This document shows, in pieces, positions 1 to 9,880 of a stretch of 64,000 nucleotides of DNA; positions within the stretch are counted from its first letter, which is position 1, and every line of letters starts with the position of its first letter. The DNA comes from Salegentibacter sp. 24 (GTDB lineage Bacteria > Bacteroidota > Bacteroidia > Flavobacteriales > Flavobacteriaceae): NCBI RefSeq assembly GCF_004362395.1, contig NZ_SNWE01000002.1, positions 1-64,000 on the forward strand. Reading direction: 5' to 3'. Below the pieces are notes generated by a model, which made no database searches, was not told the DNA's origin, and saw nothing but the letters and a program-made list of their open reading frames with translations. Made by a program: the position numbers and the translations under genes.

Positions 1-97
1 AGAAAAACAAACCAAAAAATTTCCTGATTCAACAAAAACTATAATTCAATCTGAAAAAATTCTTTGGCTAAACTACTCATGAATAAAGCGGGTTAGG

Positions 98-2122
98 GTG
101 GGTGAAAATATTTCTTATGCACTTACTACCGACAATAGGATTTCTGTAATCGGGGAAAATCCGATTAACCATGCCTATCGGTCTCAGCCTATAATTCCAG
201 TTTATGATATTGCAGGTAATTTTGCAGGTACCCAGGCTCCTTCTTTAGGTAACTCTCAAAATGCTGTAGCTATTTTAGAGCGGAACAGAAACAATTTTAG
301 TAAAACCAGTCGCATTTTTGGAAATATTTTTGCAGAATTAAATTTCCTGGAAAAATTTACCGCAAGAACTAGTTTCGGTGGTAGTTATTCAAATACAAAC
401 GGACAGGTTTTTGCTTATCCAACCTATGAAAATGCTGAGAATACCACTTATAACCAATTAACTGAAAATGCCTTTACTGGATATAACTGGACCTGGTCTA
501 ACACCCTCCAATATCAAAATATCTTTAATGACTTGCATAATGTGACTGTTCTAGTTGGAACTGAAGCTTATCATAATCAGTTTGAAACGGTTAGTGCACT
601 TACACAAGGTTACTATTCTTTTGATCCGGATTATGTAAACTTAAGTACTGGGTCCGGAACACAGACCAACTCTGGTTTTTATACTGAAGACGCACTTTTT
701 TCTGTATTCGGTAGACTGGATTATACCTTTAACGACAGGTATCTGCTGGGAGCCACAATTAGAAGGGATGCCACTTCCAGATTTACCAATCCAAGACATG
801 GTTGGTTCCCGGCAGTTAGTGCTGGCTGGAGAATAAGTGAAGAGGCTTTTATGGACGACGTATCCTGGGTTGATGAACTGAAACTAAGAGGAGGTTATGG
901 TGTGATGGGTAATCAAAATAATGTTGATCCTGCCAATGCTTTTACCACCTACGGCGCAAGTAGAGTATCTTCTTATTATGATATAAATGGAACTAATAAT
1001 TCGATTGTAGAAGGATTTCTGCGTTCACGAATTGGAAATCCCAACGCTAGCTGGGAAAAGAACATTAATGCCAATATTGGAATAGATGCAAATTTATTTA
1101 ATAGTAAACTTCAGATTTCTGCCGATTATTATCGTAAGGATGTAGTTGACCTTTTATATAATCCAGAACTTACTGCTACCGCAGGGGTATCAACTGCACC
1201 CTATGTTAATATTGCAGAAATGAAAAATAGTGGTTTAGACCTGTCTGCTACTGCTTTTTTTGATTTTACATCAGAACTAAAAATGAATACCACACTTACA
1301 TTTACAACTTTTGAAAATGAGATTGTAAATATAGCTGATGGGGTTTCTTATTTTGACCAGGAAGCACGCCGTTTTAATGGAAGTAGCATTGTTAGAAATG
1401 CAGTGGGACACTCTGTAGGACAGTTCCATGGTTATAATATAGTTGGATTCTGGAATAGTCAGGAAGAAGTTGATGCGGCGAACCAGGAGGCCCAAAATGC
1501 ATTAAATAGCCCAGATGCCGAATATCAGTCAGATATAGGAGTTGGTCGTTTTCGTTATGAAGACATTAATGGAGATGGCGTTATTACAAGTGATGATAGA
1601 ACTTTCCTTGGGAATCCTAACCCGGATTTCAGTGGAGGTCTTAACCTGGAATTCACCTATAAGAATTGGGACTTAAGTGCATTTCTTTATGGAGTATATG
1701 GAAATGATATCTGGAATCAGGTTAAATGGTGGCATGATTTCTATAGTTCCTTTAATGGAGCTAAGAGTTATACCGCACTATATGATTCCTGGACGCCAAC
1801 TAACCAGAATGCATCTGCTCCTATACAGGAAACAGGCGGAAGTTTTAGTACCGCAAATGTGCCGAACTCCTATTTTGTGGAGGATGGCTCATACCTGAGA
1901 CTTAAAAATATTCAATTAGGATATAACTTGCCAACCACAATTTTAGATAAGGTAGGATTAGATAGATTAAGATTATATGTACAAGGCGCAAATTTGTTTA
2001 CGATAACTAATTATTCCGGAGTAGACCCAGAATTAACAGGTTCTGCTACGGCCTTTGGAATTGATGAAGGAGCTTATCCAACTCCTAAACAAATAATCTT
2101 AGGTGTAAATCTTTCATTATAA
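98..2122 (+). pseudogene. SusC-like TonB-dependent receptor, 5'-truncated
   Basis: This is the C-terminal two thirds of a SusC/RagA-type outer-membrane receptor, which normally imports oligosaccharides together with the SusD protein encoded 24 bases downstream. The 674 residues start near the SusC landmark PIIPVYDIAGNFAGT (residues about 32-46) and run through the barrel to the usual LGVNLSL end. Full-length family members have about 1000 residues, so the signal peptide, carboxypeptidase-like domain and plug are missing. The homologous reading seems to extend a few codons upstream of the GTG at 98 (VRVGEN), but there is an in-frame TGA at 80-82 and bases 1-79 do not look like SusC in any frame. 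The gene is therefore probably broken or joined to foreign sequence. A contig-edge artefact cannot be excluded. Confidence 0.85.
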
Positions 2123-2146
2123 GATAATAAATTAAAAATTTCAGAT

Positions 2147-3931
2147 ATGAAAAAAATAGTATATACAATAGTTTGTTTAATGATGGGAGTGGGAATCTTC
2201 CATAGCTGTACAGAAGATTTTTTAGATAAACCTGCCTATGGAGCTTTGAGTGATGAGGTTTTAGCAGATGAGAAAGGTATTAATGCGCTTTTAATTGGCG
2301 CTTATGGTGCCCTGGATGGTCAGGATGAGAATAATGGTAGTGTTCTGGCCCTTGGAGGAGGTAATGCTTGGGAATCTACACCTTCTAACTGGATATATGG
2401 AGATATAACCGGGGGTGATGCCCATAAAGGTAGTGACGGAGGAGATCAACCTCCAATTAACTCCATAGCAACTTACAGTGTAGATCCAAGTAATGGGTTT
2501 TTTAACACAAAATGGAAAGCCTTATATGAAGGAGTGACTAGAGCCAATGCAGTTTTACGTTTACTTAATCAGGCGGAAAGTATTTCTGAAGCATCAAAAG
2601 CGAATATTGCCGGGCAAGCTCGTTTTCTGCGAGGCCATTATTACTTTGAACTAAAGAAAATGTTCAATATGGTACCATGGATTGATGAAACTACTGAAAA
2701 CACCAACGTGCCAAATGATGTAGATATTTGGCCTATGATAGAAGAAGATTTTCAGTTTGCTTATAATAATCTTCCAGCAACCCAGGGCGAAGTAGGCCGT
2801 GTAAATAAGTGGGCTGCCGGGGCTTATCTTGGTAAAACTTACTTATACCAGGAAAAATTCCCGCAAGCTAAAACTGTTTTCACAGAAGTGATAAACTCGG
2901 GAGTAACCTCCAATGGATTAAGCTATGGACTTGTAGATAATTTTAACCATAACTTTAATGCTGAATTTGAAAATAACGCTGAATCGGTATTCGCTATTCA
3001 AATGGTAGCTAACGATGGTACAAATACAATTGCCAATTCAAACCAGGCATTAATGCTGGCATATCCTTATAATAGTCCTTTTAGATGTTGCGGCTTTTAC
3101 CAGCCTACCCAGGACCTTGTAAATTCTTATCGTACTCAGGAATCAACAGGTCTTCCGTATATTGATAATTATAATAGTAATCCTGTTAAGAATGATATGG
3201 GGATTCTTTCAGATGAACCATTTACACCAGATACACAATCTTTGGACCCCAGACTGGATTGGACGGTCGGCAGAAGAGATATACCATATCATGATTGGGG
3301 ATATCACCCGGGTTATGATTGGATAAGAGAGCAGTCATCTGGTGGTCCTTATGCTCCTAAAAAACACATTTACTGGCAGTATCATGCCGATACATATTCA
3401 GATCAAAGTGCTTGGGCGCCCGGAAATGCAATAAATGTAAATATAATAAGATTTGCAGATGTGCTACTGATGGCAGCTGAAGCGGAAGCTAGAACGGGAA
3501 ATTTAGCTACTGCATTAGAGTATGTGAATATGGTGAGAGGAAGAATGGTCGATAATCCAGAGAATTGGCTTAAAGATTATGTGGACCCGGAAAATCCATT
3601 AGATGGTTTTTCTCAAGAATACGCTGCAAATTATAATATAGAAAGATATCCGGAAGGTTACTTTACTTCCGAAGAACAGGCGATGGAAGTAATCATGTAT
3701 GAAAGACGTATTGAATTAGCAATGGAAGGCCATAGATTCTTTGATCTTGTGCGATGGGGTGAAGCCGAGGAAGTTCTTAACAATTATATAGAATATGAAG
3801 GTCAAATCACTACTGATGTTAGAGGTGGAGATTTTAGTGCCAACGATAGATATTTTCCGATTCCACAAAGACAAATAGATTTAAGTACCACGGCAGACGG
3901 ACCGGTTCTGCAACAAAATCCCGGATATTAA
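2147..3931 (+). CDS. SusD/RagB-family nutrient-binding lipoprotein
   Basis: This is the surface lipoprotein partner of SusC, which captures glycans at the cell surface. The 594-residue product has a signal peptide with Cys21 as the likely lipidated residue, followed directly by the family start TEDFLDKP. The TPR-rich body includes a SNWIYGDITGGDAHKGSD segment near residue 80 that matches the usual SusD N-terminal signature. The C-terminal end carries the hallmark ERRIELAMEGHRFFDLVRWG. Length is normal for the family. It follows the truncated SusC by 24 bases and heads a run of same-strand genes that ends at the terminator at 8362. The substrate cannot be told from sequence. Unlike its SusC partner, it appears intact. 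Confidence 0.95.
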   Translation: MKKIVYTIVCLMMGVGIFHSCTEDFLDKPAYGALSDEVLADEKGINALLIGAYGALDGQDENNGSVLALGGGNAWESTPSNWIYGDITGGDAHKGSDGGDQPPINSIATYSVDPSNGFFNTKWKALYEGVTRANAVLRLLNQAESISEASKANIAGQARFLRGHYYFELKKMFNMVPWIDETTENTNVPNDVDIWPMIEEDFQFAYNNLPATQGEVGRVNKWAAGAYLGKTYLYQEKFPQAKTVFTEVINSGVTSNGLSYGLVDNFNHNFNAEFENNAESVFAIQMVANDGTNTIANSNQALMLAYPYNSPFRCCGFYQPTQDLVNSYRTQESTGLPYIDNYNSNPVKNDMGILSDEPFTPDTQSLDPRLDWTVGRRDIPYHDWGYHPGYDWIREQSSGGPYAPKKHIYWQYHADTYSDQSAWAPGNAINVNIIRFADVLLMAAEAEARTGNLATALEYVNMVRGRMVDNPENWLKDYVDPENPLDGFSQEYAANYNIERYPEGYFTSEEQAMEVIMYERRIELAMEGHRFFDLVRWGEAEEVLNNYIEYEGQITTDVRGGDFSANDRYFPIPQRQIDLSTTADGPVLQQNPGY

Positions 3932-4043
3932 ACTTTGTAGACAACAATTATCTTAAAGAGAGTGTTTTTTAGCACCTTCTTTAATATTCAAATTTGCTTA
4001 ACCAAACCAGGGGTTTAACCTATCCCTGGATAACTTATTAGTA

Positions 4044-5393
4044 ATGAAAAAACAAAGACGTTCTTTTTTGAAGAATCTTGGGCTTGCGGGAGCTGCCGCA
4101 GCCTTTATACCTTCTGCTTTTGCCGCTGAAACTCAAAAAACATTGTTCCTGCAAAGAAATGCTGCAAATATATTCGGTGCTGAACCCCTGGGGCTGGCTT
4201 TAATCGGAGCTGGTGGAATGGGTGTTGCCGATGCCGAAACAGCACTGGAACACGATAATATTAAGTTGCTAGCAGTTTGTGATCTGTATGAAGGAAGACT
4301 GGAAGATTCTAAAACTCGATGGGGTGAAGATATATTTCTAACTAAAGATTATAAAGATATTCTGAAAAGAGAGGATATCGATGCAGTTATAGTTGCCACT
4401 CCAGATCACTGGCATAAACAAATAAGCATTGATGCATTAAAAGCAGGTAAACATGTTTACTGCGAAAAACCTATGGTGCATTCTGTGGAGGAAGGCCACG
4501 AACTGATCAATGCCTGGAAAAAATCGGGTAAAGTTCATATGGTAGGGAGCCAGGGTTTATCTTCCCTGGGGAATGAAAAAGCTAAACAATTACTCGCCCA
4601 GGGTGCAATTGGAGATATAAATTATGCCGAAGGTTTCTGGGCAAGAAATTCCCCTTTCGGAGCCTGGCAATATCCAATTCCGCCAGATGCGTCCCCTCAA
4701 ACTGTAGACTGGCAGAAATTTATTGCCAATACCGAAGAACGTCCCTTCGATGCAAAAAGGTTCTTTCGGTGGAGGAATTATCTTGATTATGGTACCGGAA
4801 TGGCGGGAGATTTATTTGTTCATCTTTTTTCCAGCCTTCATTTTATAACGGGTTCCATGGGACCTAACAAAGTTGCAGCTACCGGCGGGCTTAGATACTG
4901 GCACGATGGCAGGGAAGTACCGGATGTACTATTGGGAATGTTTGATTACCCCAAAACCGATAGTCATCCTGCCTTTAATCTTTCTTTGCGATGCAATTTT
5001 GTTGATGGTACCAGCGGAAGCACCTACCTGAAAATTGTGGGTAGTAAAGGTTCTATGGATGTTACCTGGGATGATGTAACATTAAAACAGAATGATGTTG
5101 CCGCTTCAAATGATCCTTTTATGGAGGAAAAGGCTAAGGAGCAGAATCAAACACGTAGTGACCGTAAAAAGATCCTTCCCCCCTCAGAAACATTATACCA
5201 GGTAGAAAAAGGTTATAAAGGGGCTCATTACGATCATTTTGCTAATTTCTTTCATGCTATAAGAACTAATGGACAGGTCGTAGAAGACCCGGTATTTGGA
5301 TTCAGGGCTGCTGCTCCGGCTTTGCTTTGTAATGAAAGTTATCGGCAGGATAAATTTATGGGTTGGGATCCGGAGAAGATGAAAGTAATATAA
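4044..5393 (+). CDS. Tat-exported Gfo/Idh/MocA-family oxidoreductase
   Basis: This is an NAD(P)-dependent sugar oxidoreductase of the Gfo/Idh/MocA superfamily, 449 residues long. The N-terminus has a twin-arginine signal (RRSFLK at residues 5-10, then an Ala-rich stretch to about residue 28), so the folded, cofactor-loaded enzyme is probably exported to the periplasm. The Rossmann motif GAGGMG lies at 55-60, followed by ATPDHWH at 118-124 and the family EKP motif at 141-143. Relatives of this type oxidise sugars or glycosides, often at C3. Two DUF1080 genes downstream in the same run support a keto-sugar role, which is an inference from context. The substrate is unknown. Confidence 0.9.
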   Translation: MKKQRRSFLKNLGLAGAAAAFIPSAFAAETQKTLFLQRNAANIFGAEPLGLALIGAGGMGVADAETALEHDNIKLLAVCDLYEGRLEDSKTRWGEDIFLTKDYKDILKREDIDAVIVATPDHWHKQISIDALKAGKHVYCEKPMVHSVEEGHELINAWKKSGKVHMVGSQGLSSLGNEKAKQLLAQGAIGDINYAEGFWARNSPFGAWQYPIPPDASPQTVDWQKFIANTEERPFDAKRFFRWRNYLDYGTGMAGDLFVHLFSSLHFITGSMGPNKVAATGGLRYWHDGREVPDVLLGMFDYPKTDSHPAFNLSLRCNFVDGTSGSTYLKIVGSKGSMDVTWDDVTLKQNDVAASNDPFMEEKAKEQNQTRSDRKKILPPSETLYQVEKGYKGAHYDHFANFFHAIRTNGQVVEDPVFGFRAAAPALLCNESYRQDKFMGWDPEKMKVI

Positions 5394-5411
5394 GTCATTA
5401 AAATACTGCAG

Positions 5412-6938
5412 ATGAAAAAACTAATCCTCGGAAGCTTTTTACTTTCCTTTTTAATTGCTGCTATTCCTTATGAAAATCAAATTCATAAAGTTTTGGATTC
5501 TGTCGAAAGAGATCTGGGTGATTTTGAGAATGAGGTTACTATCGGGGATACTTCTCCCATTGGGGAGCTGGAGTATAATCCAGATCTGCAGGAATATTTG
5601 TTTGTATTTACCGTAGATGCAAAACCAGTGGAATCTAACCCATTTCATTATCTATATAAATCCATACAAGGGGACTTTATTCTTAGGGCGCATTTAAGCT
5701 TTAAAGGTGAAACCGGTTCAGGATCAACTGCCGGATGGATAATTCGTGATAATCTGGGTTCCAAATCTGCTGAGGTTATTGCCCAGGTAGATAATTCAGG
5801 CACAGCTTCCCTTATAACCAATACAACTGTAAAATTAGAGGAAGTTCCCGTGCCTCAGGTAAATGTGTTGCAGCTTGAGCGAAGAGGGGATGTCTATTAT
5901 TTTTCTTCAGCGAAATGGGGCGATCCTTTTACAACAGTAAAAATTGAAAATGAAAACCTGGAAAACGAGGTCTTCGCAGGCCTTTTCTTTAGCCCTGGAA
6001 ATAGCGAAGCGAGTGGAAAAGTTATTGTAAGTAATGTTAGGTTCATAAAGCCTGCCGGGCCGGATTTTGAACAGTATCAGGAATATCTTGGAAGTAATTT
6101 GGAGGTGCTGAATGTGGAAACCGGGAAGCGGAAGATTCTATATACTTCTGCTCATTCCATTCAGGCTCCTAACTGGGTGAACAAGGATAGGGACTTGGTG
6201 TATAATTCGAATGGTTACCTTTACCGCTTTGATTTAAATTCTGAAAGAGTGGAGCAAATTGAAACGGGATTTGCAACCAGTAATAACAATGATCACGTTT
6301 TTTCTTTTGACGAAAGTATATTAGGGATCAGTCATCATAACCAGGAAGATGGAGGGGTGTCGTCCCTTTATATAATGGACCCTGCAGGAGATACACTTCC
6401 CGAGAAAATAACAAAAGATGGAGTAGGAGCTTCTTATCTGCATGGGATCTCCCCAGATAATAAAACCCTTCTTTTTACCGGAGATCGTAAGGGGAAAATG
6501 GATATCTACAGCATTGATATTGAAACAAAAAAAGAGATTCAGTTAACAGATACCGAATACCTGGACGACGGCTCAGAGTATTCTCCAGACGGGAAATATA
6601 TTTTCTTTAACTCCAACCGTAATGGAAAGATGCATCTGTGGAGGATGAAACCCGATGGAAGTGAACAGGAGCAACTGACCTTTAACCCGAATCATAATGA
6701 CTGGTTTCCGCATATTTCTCCGGATGGAAAATGGATCGCATTTATCTCTTTCCCTCCGGAAATTGATTCAGGAGACCATCCGTTTTATCAGCATTGTCTG
6801 TTAAGGTTAATGCCGGTAGATGATGGTAAGCCAAGAGTTATAGCCTACATATATGGCGGGCAGGGTACAATCAATGTCCCCAGTTGGTCCAGTGATAGTA
6901 AGCATATTTCTCTTGTTACTAATACCGCATGTTATTAA
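5412..6938 (+). CDS. Secreted TolB-like beta-propeller protein
   Basis: The 508-residue product has an N-terminal signal peptide (about residues 1-17). A concanavalin-like front half follows, with a stretch around GSTAGWIIRD resembling the laminin-G-like folds found on sugar-related proteins. From about residue 240 come repeated PD40/TolB blades, for example SPDGKYIFFNSNRNGKMHLW and SPDGKWIAFISFP. No catalytic residues are obvious, so it is more likely a binding or scaffold protein, or a lyase-like propeller of unknown activity. It starts 18 bases after the oxidoreductase and precedes the DUF1080 genes, so it is probably co-transcribed with the sugar locus. It is not the Tol-system TolB: there are no tol or pal neighbours. 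Confidence 0.75.
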   Translation: MKKLILGSFLLSFLIAAIPYENQIHKVLDSVERDLGDFENEVTIGDTSPIGELEYNPDLQEYLFVFTVDAKPVESNPFHYLYKSIQGDFILRAHLSFKGETGSGSTAGWIIRDNLGSKSAEVIAQVDNSGTASLITNTTVKLEEVPVPQVNVLQLERRGDVYYFSSAKWGDPFTTVKIENENLENEVFAGLFFSPGNSEASGKVIVSNVRFIKPAGPDFEQYQEYLGSNLEVLNVETGKRKILYTSAHSIQAPNWVNKDRDLVYNSNGYLYRFDLNSERVEQIETGFATSNNNDHVFSFDESILGISHHNQEDGGVSSLYIMDPAGDTLPEKITKDGVGASYLHGISPDNKTLLFTGDRKGKMDIYSIDIETKKEIQLTDTEYLDDGSEYSPDGKYIFFNSNRNGKMHLWRMKPDGSEQEQLTFNPNHNDWFPHISPDGKWIAFISFPPEIDSGDHPFYQHCLLRLMPVDDGKPRVIAYIYGGQGTINVPSWSSDSKHISLVTNTACY

Positions 6939-6965
6939 AACTTATTAAAACCATAAATGTTAATT

Positions 6966-7721
6966 ATGAAAAAAATAATCTTAAGTGTCTTTACGGTTTC
7001 CGCATTGATGGCCTGTAAAAATTCTCCTGAAAATTCAGAAAATGAATCGGAAGTAAAAGCAGAAGCAAAGAAAGAACAATCAAGTGAGGAAGAAGAGTGG
7101 CAGTATCTCTTTAATGGCGAAAATGCAGATGGCTGGCGGGCATACAATGAGGAAGACAGAGCAGGCTTGCCTGATGGTTGGATCATAGAAGATGGCACCT
7201 TGAAGTCACTTGGTAAAGGAGGCGATATTGGGGGCGATATAGTCTATGGAGAGGAAGAATTTGGAGAATTTGAACTTTATCTCGAATGGAAGATTTCTCC
7301 TGAGGGAAATAGTGGTGTATTTTACCATGTGGTAGAGGATGAAAAATATGATGCGCCTTACTTTGCCGCTCCCGAATACCAGATTATAGATCAACTTGGT
7401 TTTCCTCAGGAACTTGCGTCATGGCAATCAATTGGAGGAGATTATGGAATGTATGATCCTGAATATAATGAGGATGATCTAAAAGAAATTGGCGAATGGA
7501 ATTCCAGCAGGATCAGGTTTACCAACGAGAAAGTTACCTATTGGTTAAATGGCGAGAAAACCCTTGAGTTTGAACCCTGGTCTGAAGACTGGCAGAAAAG
7601 AAAAGAAGAAGGGAAATGGAAAGATTTCCCGGATTACGGGAAAGCAAAATCCGGACTAATTGGCCTGCAGGATCATGGTAGTTTTACCTGGTTTAGAAAT
7701 ATAAAAATCAAAAAACTATAA
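6966..7721 (+). CDS. DUF1080 (3-keto-disaccharide hydrolase type) lipoprotein, larger copy
   Basis: The family (PF06439) has a concanavalin-like sandwich fold and includes enzymes acting on 3-keto-glycosides. I start it at the ATG at 6966 rather than the in-frame ATG at 6957, because 6966 gives a clean lipoprotein signal (MKKIIL, lipobox LMAC). A Glu/Lys-rich linker follows, then the domain, with the landmarks LFNGENADGWRAY, GNSGVFYHV, APEYQIIDQ and YWLNGEKTLEFE. The length of about 251 residues is normal. It is followed 3 bases later by a second, shorter DUF1080 gene. Together with the upstream oxidoreductase it suggests an oxidise-then-cleave pathway. Exact reaction and sugar are inferred, not visible. 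Confidence 0.87.
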   Translation: MKKIILSVFTVSALMACKNSPENSENESEVKAEAKKEQSSEEEEWQYLFNGENADGWRAYNEEDRAGLPDGWIIEDGTLKSLGKGGDIGGDIVYGEEEFGEFELYLEWKISPEGNSGVFYHVVEDEKYDAPYFAAPEYQIIDQLGFPQELASWQSIGGDYGMYDPEYNEDDLKEIGEWNSSRIRFTNEKVTYWLNGEKTLEFEPWSEDWQKRKEEGKWKDFPDYGKAKSGLIGLQDHGSFTWFRNIKIKKL

Positions 7722-7724
7722 AAG

Positions 7725-8318
7725 ATGAAGAATATAGGAATTTTATTAAGCCTTTCCCTGGTGACTTTAGTGGGCTGTAAATCGGAGGCGAATCTTTTTA
7801 ATGGAAAGGACCTTGATGGATGGCAGGTGTATGGTACCGAAAAATGGTATGTGGAAGACGGTTTGCTGGTTGCCGAAAGCGGCCCGGATGCACAATACGG
7901 ATACCTGGCGACCGAAAAGAAGTATGAAGATTTTGAACTGGAGGTGGAGTTCCTGCAGGAAGCTGATGGAAATAGCGGAGTGTTTTTCCGCTCAGATATT
8001 GAAGGCACAAAAATTTCAGGTTGGCAGGTTGAGGTTGCACCCCCAGATTTACATACAGGCGGTGTCTATGAATCCTACGGGAGAGGATGGCTTATTAAAC
8101 CCGAGGACAAGGAAGATGTTCTCAATTATGGGGATTGGAATAAGATGAAGATAAGGGTTGAGGGTGATAAGGTGCAAACCTGGCTCAACGGGAAGGAAAT
8201 GGTTGATTTTTCTGATGAGAAAATTGGTGATGCTAATGGAAAAATAGCCCTGCAGATCCACGATGGTGGTGGCATTAAAGTATTTTGGAGAAATATTAAA
8301 ATTAAAGAATTAGAATAA
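7725..8318 (+). CDS. DUF1080 (3-keto-disaccharide hydrolase type) lipoprotein, smaller copy
   Basis: This is the second DUF1080 protein of the locus, 197 residues. The signal peptide ends in a lipobox (LVGC), so it is probably tethered to a membrane. The domain begins at once with NLFNGKDLDGWQVYG and continues with GNSGVFFRSD, GWQVEV, WNKMKIRVEGDKVQTWLNGK and FWRNIKIKELE. It lies only 3 bases after the larger copy, and a strong terminator 44 bases downstream closes the operon. The two copies clearly share the fold but differ in length and loops, so they may act on different keto-sugars or anomers (inference). Confidence 0.87.
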   Translation: MKNIGILLSLSLVTLVGCKSEANLFNGKDLDGWQVYGTEKWYVEDGLLVAESGPDAQYGYLATEKKYEDFELEVEFLQEADGNSGVFFRSDIEGTKISGWQVEVAPPDLHTGGVYESYGRGWLIKPEDKEDVLNYGDWNKMKIRVEGDKVQTWLNGKEMVDFSDEKIGDANGKIALQIHDGGGIKVFWRNIKIKELE

Positions 8319-8361
8319 GTTTTTTAGTGTAGTTAGCAGTGTTACAGTTGATTTGTTAGCT

Positions 8362-8396
8362 AGCGTCTGTTTCTTTGGGAACAGGCGCTTTTTTTA
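8362..8396 (+). terminator. Rho-independent terminator closing the sugar operon
   Basis: A 12-bp stem pairs 8362-8373 with 8378-8389 around a 4-base loop and is followed by a run of seven or more T. The T tract sits on the plus-strand side, so it terminates the SusD-DUF1080 operon rather than the convergent araC-type gene. Confidence 0.9.
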
Positions 8397-8435
8397 TCTT
8401 CTTAAATCTGGAAATGTCTTTTAAAAGTATCATAT

Positions 8436-9308
8436 CTAGAGCACTCTTTTTATTCCACTAAATTTATCACGGTACTGGCTTGGGGTACAGTCTTTACACT
8501 TTTTAAAAACACGGTTGAAATTAGCAATATTATTAAACCCACATTTAAAAGCGATCTCGGCAATGCTCAAGTCTTTTTCTATTAACCATCGTGAGGCATA
8601 ACCAATTCTGGTATCATTGATATATTCTATAAAAGTTTTTCCGGTTCTCTTTTTTATAAAACGGTTAAAAGATACCTGGCTCATATTTACCAGTTCTGAA
8701 ATTTCTGAGAGTAAGATCTTATTATGATAATTTTCCTGAACGTAATCATAGATTATTTTGATCTTGTCACTGTTTTCGAAATCCTTGTAGTTAGAAGTAT
8801 AAGAAGATAACAGCCTTTGGTTTCTTGAGTTTGCCAAATCGTGAAGTATGGAGATAAGCTGTAGAAGATAATCTATACTATCAATTTTAGATAATCTAGT
8901 TAACTTGGGTTTTATTTCAGCAGTAATTTTTTCTGAAAATAGAATGCCATGGGCAGATCTTTCGAACATATCTTTAATAGGCTTCATAATACGTCTGCTA
9001 AGTAACTTGGAATCAAAGAGATTCTCGTTAAACTGAACGGTAACCTCGTGTATTTGGTTACTGGTACACTTGTGTAGTTGCCATCCGTGCGGTATATTTG
9101 GTCCTACCAGCACTAGTTCAATATTATTTATCTCTTCCATACTATCTCCCACTACTCGTCTTACCCCTTTTCCGTTAATTATAAGGTTGAGTTCAAACTC
9201 CGGATGAAAATGGATAGGAAAATCAAATTCGTTCTTAATTCGGTCAAAAACCAGAAAACTATCCTCAGGTGATAAAGGTGTGATTTCCCGGTGTATATCT
9301 TTATGCAT
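8436..9308 (-). CDS. AraC-family transcriptional regulator with N-terminal cupin
   Basis: This is a probable sugar-responsive activator of the neighbouring locus. The C-terminal 100 residues form two helix-turn-helices of the AraC/XylS type, with LLSEISELVNMSQVSFNRFI, SIAEIAFKCGFNNIANFNRV and the FKKCKDCTPSQYR end. The N-terminal part has a cupin-like segment (FPIHFHPEFELNLIINGKG) that would bind the effector. The open frame extends 12 codons further upstream to 9344, but the Met at 9308 (MHKDIHREITPLSPEDSF) starts where family homologues usually start. It is convergent with the DUF1080 genes and divergent from the symporter. This location favours a local regulator, though no operator could be identified. 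Confidence 0.88.
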   Translation of the reverse strand: MHKDIHREITPLSPEDSFLVFDRIKNEFDFPIHFHPEFELNLIINGKGVRRVVGDSMEEINNIELVLVGPNIPHGWQLHKCTSNQIHEVTVQFNENLFDSKLLSRRIMKPIKDMFERSAHGILFSEKITAEIKPKLTRLSKIDSIDYLLQLISILHDLANSRNQRLLSSYTSNYKDFENSDKIKIIYDYVQENYHNKILLSEISELVNMSQVSFNRFIKKRTGKTFIEYINDTRIGYASRWLIEKDLSIAEIAFKCGFNNIANFNRVFKKCKDCTPSQYRDKFSGIKRVL

Positions 9309-9591
9309 AGTGAATAGGACTTGGGGTAGAAAGAATCTTACCAATAAATGATAAAATCATATAAAGTTAATAAAATGAAGCTTGCTATTTTTAAATTTTT
9401 CTAAAAACTAACTTTTAAAAAAATAGGATTACTAAATTTTATGGGCTAAAAATAAAATAAGATTTAATTAATCCTAATTATTTTTCTCTTCTATGGTATT
9501 AAAAATACTTTTTTTTGAATAAATAATCAAAATTCCTCATCTTCAAACCACCGTCTGTGCTTTTTTATTTCTGCAAAATATTAAAGGATAA

Positions 9592-9866
9592 ACCTTGCTG
9601 ATTAACAATCCTGAATGGAGATCAATTATAAATCAAAGAAAACAGGGTATCACTAAAGCAGGAATCGCTTTTGTCTACAAGAAGTTACGGCTTTCTGGTA
9701 AAGTTAGGAAGATAGTGGGGGAAAAGCTTTGAGAAAAAGTTATCGGAAAATTCGGATATTGCCCGGATATTGGTTAGGTGAAGTGCCTTCCCCACTCATT
9801 ATTTTGCCTCTTATTAGGGAAATGTTGCCCAAGAAGGTTTTAAGGGAGTCGAAGAATTATTATTAA
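9592..9866 (+). pseudogene. Possible decayed gene remnant between regulator and symporter
   Basis: The roughly 570-base gap between the regulator and the symporter is A+T-rich with no intact gene. Two overlapping short open stretches in different frames suggest a broken gene. Frame one runs 9592-9732 and contains ITKAGIAFVYKKLRLSG; frame two runs from about 9711 to the TAA at 9864-9866 and contains GYWLGEVPSPLIILPLIREM. One frameshift near 9730 would join them. I do not recognise the protein. The rest, 9309-9591, is very A+T-rich, shows nothing definite, and must contain the promoter of the regulator. Confidence 0.3.
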
Positions 9867-9880
9867 CTAACATACCATTG

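Noticed and set aside
5412-6938. TolB-like protein as the Tol-Pal system TolB
   Set aside because: No tolA, tolQ, tolR or pal gene is adjacent, and the N-terminal half is a different fold; the sugar locus context fits better.
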